Assembly: GCA_045130665.1 (NCBI GenBank) | Contig: JBGUQC010000004.1 | Location: 648,625-712,624 of the forward strand | Direction of reading: 5' to 3' | Length of the DNA stretch: 64,000 nucleotides | Source of the DNA: RGIG8124 sp045130665 | Lineage (GTDB): Bacteria; Bacillota; Clostridia; Christensenellales; CAG-917 | In this document: piece after piece, positions 62,386 to 64,000 of the stretch | Layout of the letters: each line of letters begins with the position of its first letter | Position numbering within the stretch: position 1 is the first letter of the stretch | The notes under the pieces: model-generated | Databases searched by the model: none | What the model was told of the DNA's origin: nothing | What the model saw: only the letters and a program-made list of their open reading frames with translations | Position numbers and translations under genes: made by a program

Positions 62386-63108
62386 TTACTTAATATCTAT
62401 GCTCTCGTTAATATCTAAGAGTTTCTTTCTAACTAAATCTAAATCTGGATCTGATAGTTTTCTATCTAATTGGTTAGATGAAATGGTCTCATTAAATATG
62501 ATGGATGCTGGTGTATTATCTAAGACAAATATATTATCTGCAGTTAACAAACACTCATCAATTGCATGAGTTACAAATACCATTGTCTTAGGATTAATAG
62601 AGTTGATTTTAAGCAGCTCTTTTATGAGTCTATATTTAAGTGATGAATCCAATGCTTTGAATGGTTCATCTAATAAAAGAACATCACTTGGATAAAGGAA
62701 TGCACGAGCAATTGCAACCCTTTGAAGTTGGCCTCCACTAAGCTGTGTTGGATACTTATTTTTGCACTCTGAAATCTCTAGTAATTCCAACATTTCATCT
62801 ATCTTTTTTGCCCTTTCTTTCTTATCCTTAAAAATGGTTCTTATTATCAAATCAAGGTTTTTAAATACCGAAATTGATGGGATTAACCTGTCTTTTTGGA
62901 AAATATAGCTAACTCCACCCTCGTGTCCGGAGATGCTTCCAGAGTATGGTAAAATGCCTGCAATACAGTTTAATAATGTGGTCTTTCCAATACCACTTGG
63001 ACCAAGGATTACATTAACTTTTTTCTCTTCAAATTCTATGTTGAAGGAATCAAAAATGACCTTATCTTCATAGCTTAAATTAAGGTTATTTATAGTCAAA
63101 TTACTCAT
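62386..63108 (-). CDS. ABC transporter ATPase, NitT/TauT type
   Basis: The 240-residue ATPase has Walker A LGPSGIGKTTLLNCIAG, Q-loop FQKDRLIPSISVFKN, signature LSGGQLQRVAIARAF, Walker B VLLLDEPFKALD and the switch His in FVTHAIDE. The FxKDRLIPS Q-loop is typical of importers for nitrate, taurine, sulfonates or thiamine precursors. The frame opens at 63189, but the ATG at 63108 with GAGGAAAAC upstream is the right start and overlaps the permease stop by 4 bases (ATGA). Confidence 0.93.
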   Translation of the reverse strand: MSNLTINNLNLSYEDKVIFDSFNIEFEEKKVNVILGPSGIGKTTLLNCIAGILPYSGSISGHEGGVSYIFQKDRLIPSISVFKNLDLIIRTIFKDKKERAKKIDEMLELLEISECKNKYPTQLSGGQLQRVAIARAFLYPSDVLLLDEPFKALDSSLKYRLIKELLKINSINPKTMVFVTHAIDECLLTADNIFVLDNTPASIIFNETISSNQLDRKLSDPDLDLVRKKLLDINESIDIK

Positions 63109-63881
63109 CTTGTTTTCCTCCAAATAGTCTTTAAAAGTGATACAAATCCTTCCAAAATAAAGGCCAAAACAATAGATGCTATAGTCCATGCAAGAAGGAA
63201 TTCTATATCAAAAATATTAGACTCATACTTGATTCTTTCACCAATACTAAGTGGTATTGATGTTAGTATTTCTGCAGCCACTACTACCTTAAATGTAAGG
63301 GACAATGTGGACTTACTATTATCAAATAATGTTGGTGTTATAGATGGAAGATATATACCAAAAATTTTATCAATTGGTCTTACTTTATATACCTTTGCCA
63401 TCTCTAAAAGATCTTTATCTACATTGCTAATTGCACTATAAAAAGCAGAATACATTATTGGGAATGCAATCAAAAATCCGACAATTATTGCAAGATTATT
63501 ATTCGCTGTAAATGCATATAAAATCAAAATAATTGCAACTGTAGGTGCTGCTCTTAGTATAGTTATAATTGGAGATAATGTCTTGTTAATTGGTAACCAA
63601 AGATTACCTAATGTGGCAAATAAAAGTGCTAATACAAAAGATAGCGCAAAGCATAAAATGGTTCTTAACAAGGACCAACCAATGCTCACCCAGAACAACT
63701 TTTTAGCAAACATCTTAAAGAATTCTCTAAGTGTTACATCAGGTGCTGGAAGAACTAATGGATTGCCATATGCTTTAGCACAAATAGCCCAAACTGCCAG
63801 CACTATTGCTAGTGCTAGCATTGGATAAAAAATGTTTGAGCATATTTCTATGACTTTTTTATTAGCCTTTAAATCTTTCAT
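63105..63881 (-). CDS. ABC transporter permease, NitT/TauT type
   Basis: The 258-residue permease has six hydrophobic segments and the BPD-type EAA loop region MAKVYKVRPIDKIFGIYLPS, placing it with the SsuC/TauC/ThiX-like permeases. It pairs with the ATPase that overlaps it, and its start overlaps the stop of the substrate-binding protein gene by one base. The transported compound cannot be told from the permease. Confidence 0.9.
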   Translation of the reverse strand: MKDLKANKKVIEICSNIFYPMLALAIVLAVWAICAKAYGNPLVLPAPDVTLREFFKMFAKKLFWVSIGWSLLRTILCFALSFVLALLFATLGNLWLPINKTLSPIITILRAAPTVAIILILYAFTANNNLAIIVGFLIAFPIMYSAFYSAISNVDKDLLEMAKVYKVRPIDKIFGIYLPSITPTLFDNSKSTLSLTFKVVVAAEILTSIPLSIGERIKYESNIFDIEFLLAWTIASIVLAFILEGFVSLLKTIWRKTR

Positions 63882-64000
63882 TAAAAGATCTTATCTACGT
63901 TATTGTCCCATTGAACAGCTGGCATTATTCTCTTTAAGAAAGAGATGATTGCTGTCTTATCTGCTTCTGTTAATGCTTTAGCGTTAATTGCACATCTATC
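63881..64000 (-). CDS. C-terminal end of a probable ABC substrate-binding protein (partial)
   Basis: Only the last 39 codons are inside the window (minus strand, ending AVQWDNNVDKIF). The stop codon overlaps the permease ATG (TAATG). Order and overlap with a NitT/TauT-type permease and ATPase imply the substrate-binding lipoprotein of the same importer. The visible piece (RCAINAKALTEADKTAIISF) is helical and does not identify the substrate. Confidence 0.6.
   Translation of the reverse strand, partial: DRCAINAKALTEADKTAIISFLKRIMPAVQWDNNVDKIF

Noticed and set aside
1..64000. CRISPR array
   Set aside because: No regularly spaced direct repeats of 23-40 bases with unique spacers are visible anywhere.

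Overview
The window reads as a chromosome segment of a low-GC Firmicute of the class Clostridia, probably an uncultured gut lineage. The evidence is the AT-rich coding sequence, a T-box leader, WhiA, FakA and DegV proteins, a minimal SufBC pair, DnaE, RF1/PrmC and a Re-citrate-synthase-like enzyme. Most genes lie on the minus strand in tight operons.

Left host block (1-23.2 kb): the 5' part of argG (its 3' end is outside the window); class I fumarase subunits; tRNA-Arg(ACG); a YunG-like protein; a T-box with a tyrosine (UAC) specifier in front of a sodium:solute symporter; an alpha/beta hydrolase with FakA and DegV; flavodoxin with SufB-like and SufC; a dTDP-glucose dehydratase; malic enzyme; and a five-gene operon holding a YwaF-like membrane domain fused to an ABC ATPase, an ABC permease, an anchored protein and a 1451-residue lipoprotein with eight Ig-like repeats.

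Mobile island (about 23.23-41.59 kb): this GC-richer segment is an integrative mobilizable element inserted in the 3' end of rlmD (23S rRNA uracil methyltransferase). At one end is a large serine recombinase whose last codons look like the displaced tail of rlmD. At the other end rlmD has received a new C-terminal domain of about 113 residues from the element. The mobilization module comprises small accessory proteins, a TnpV-like protein, a MobP2/MobL-type relaxase, a hairpin-rich candidate oriT, a DUF6291 protein and a sigma-like helix-turn-helix protein. The cargo looks like a defence island: (a) a coupled operon of a methyltransferase-like protein without motif IV, a GIY-YIG/SF2 helicase/N6-adenine methylase giant and a four-helix membrane protein; (b) an Abi_2-like HEPN protein with a nucleotidyltransferase; (c) an HTH-AAA-PD-(D/E)XK protein; (d) an HD-domain protein.

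Right host block (41.25-64 kb): rlmD, an esterase, pfkA, dnaE, whiA, a PHP phosphoesterase, uvrC, a membrane protein, a J-like protein with a Cys-rich tail overlapping a DUF5685 gene, trpS, thrC, a small P-loop protein, a Re-citrate-synthase-like enzyme, prfA, a DUF1385-PrmC fusion, rpmE with a leader, and part of a NitT/TauT-type ABC importer. All calls come from reading the sequence; no database search or folding program was run.
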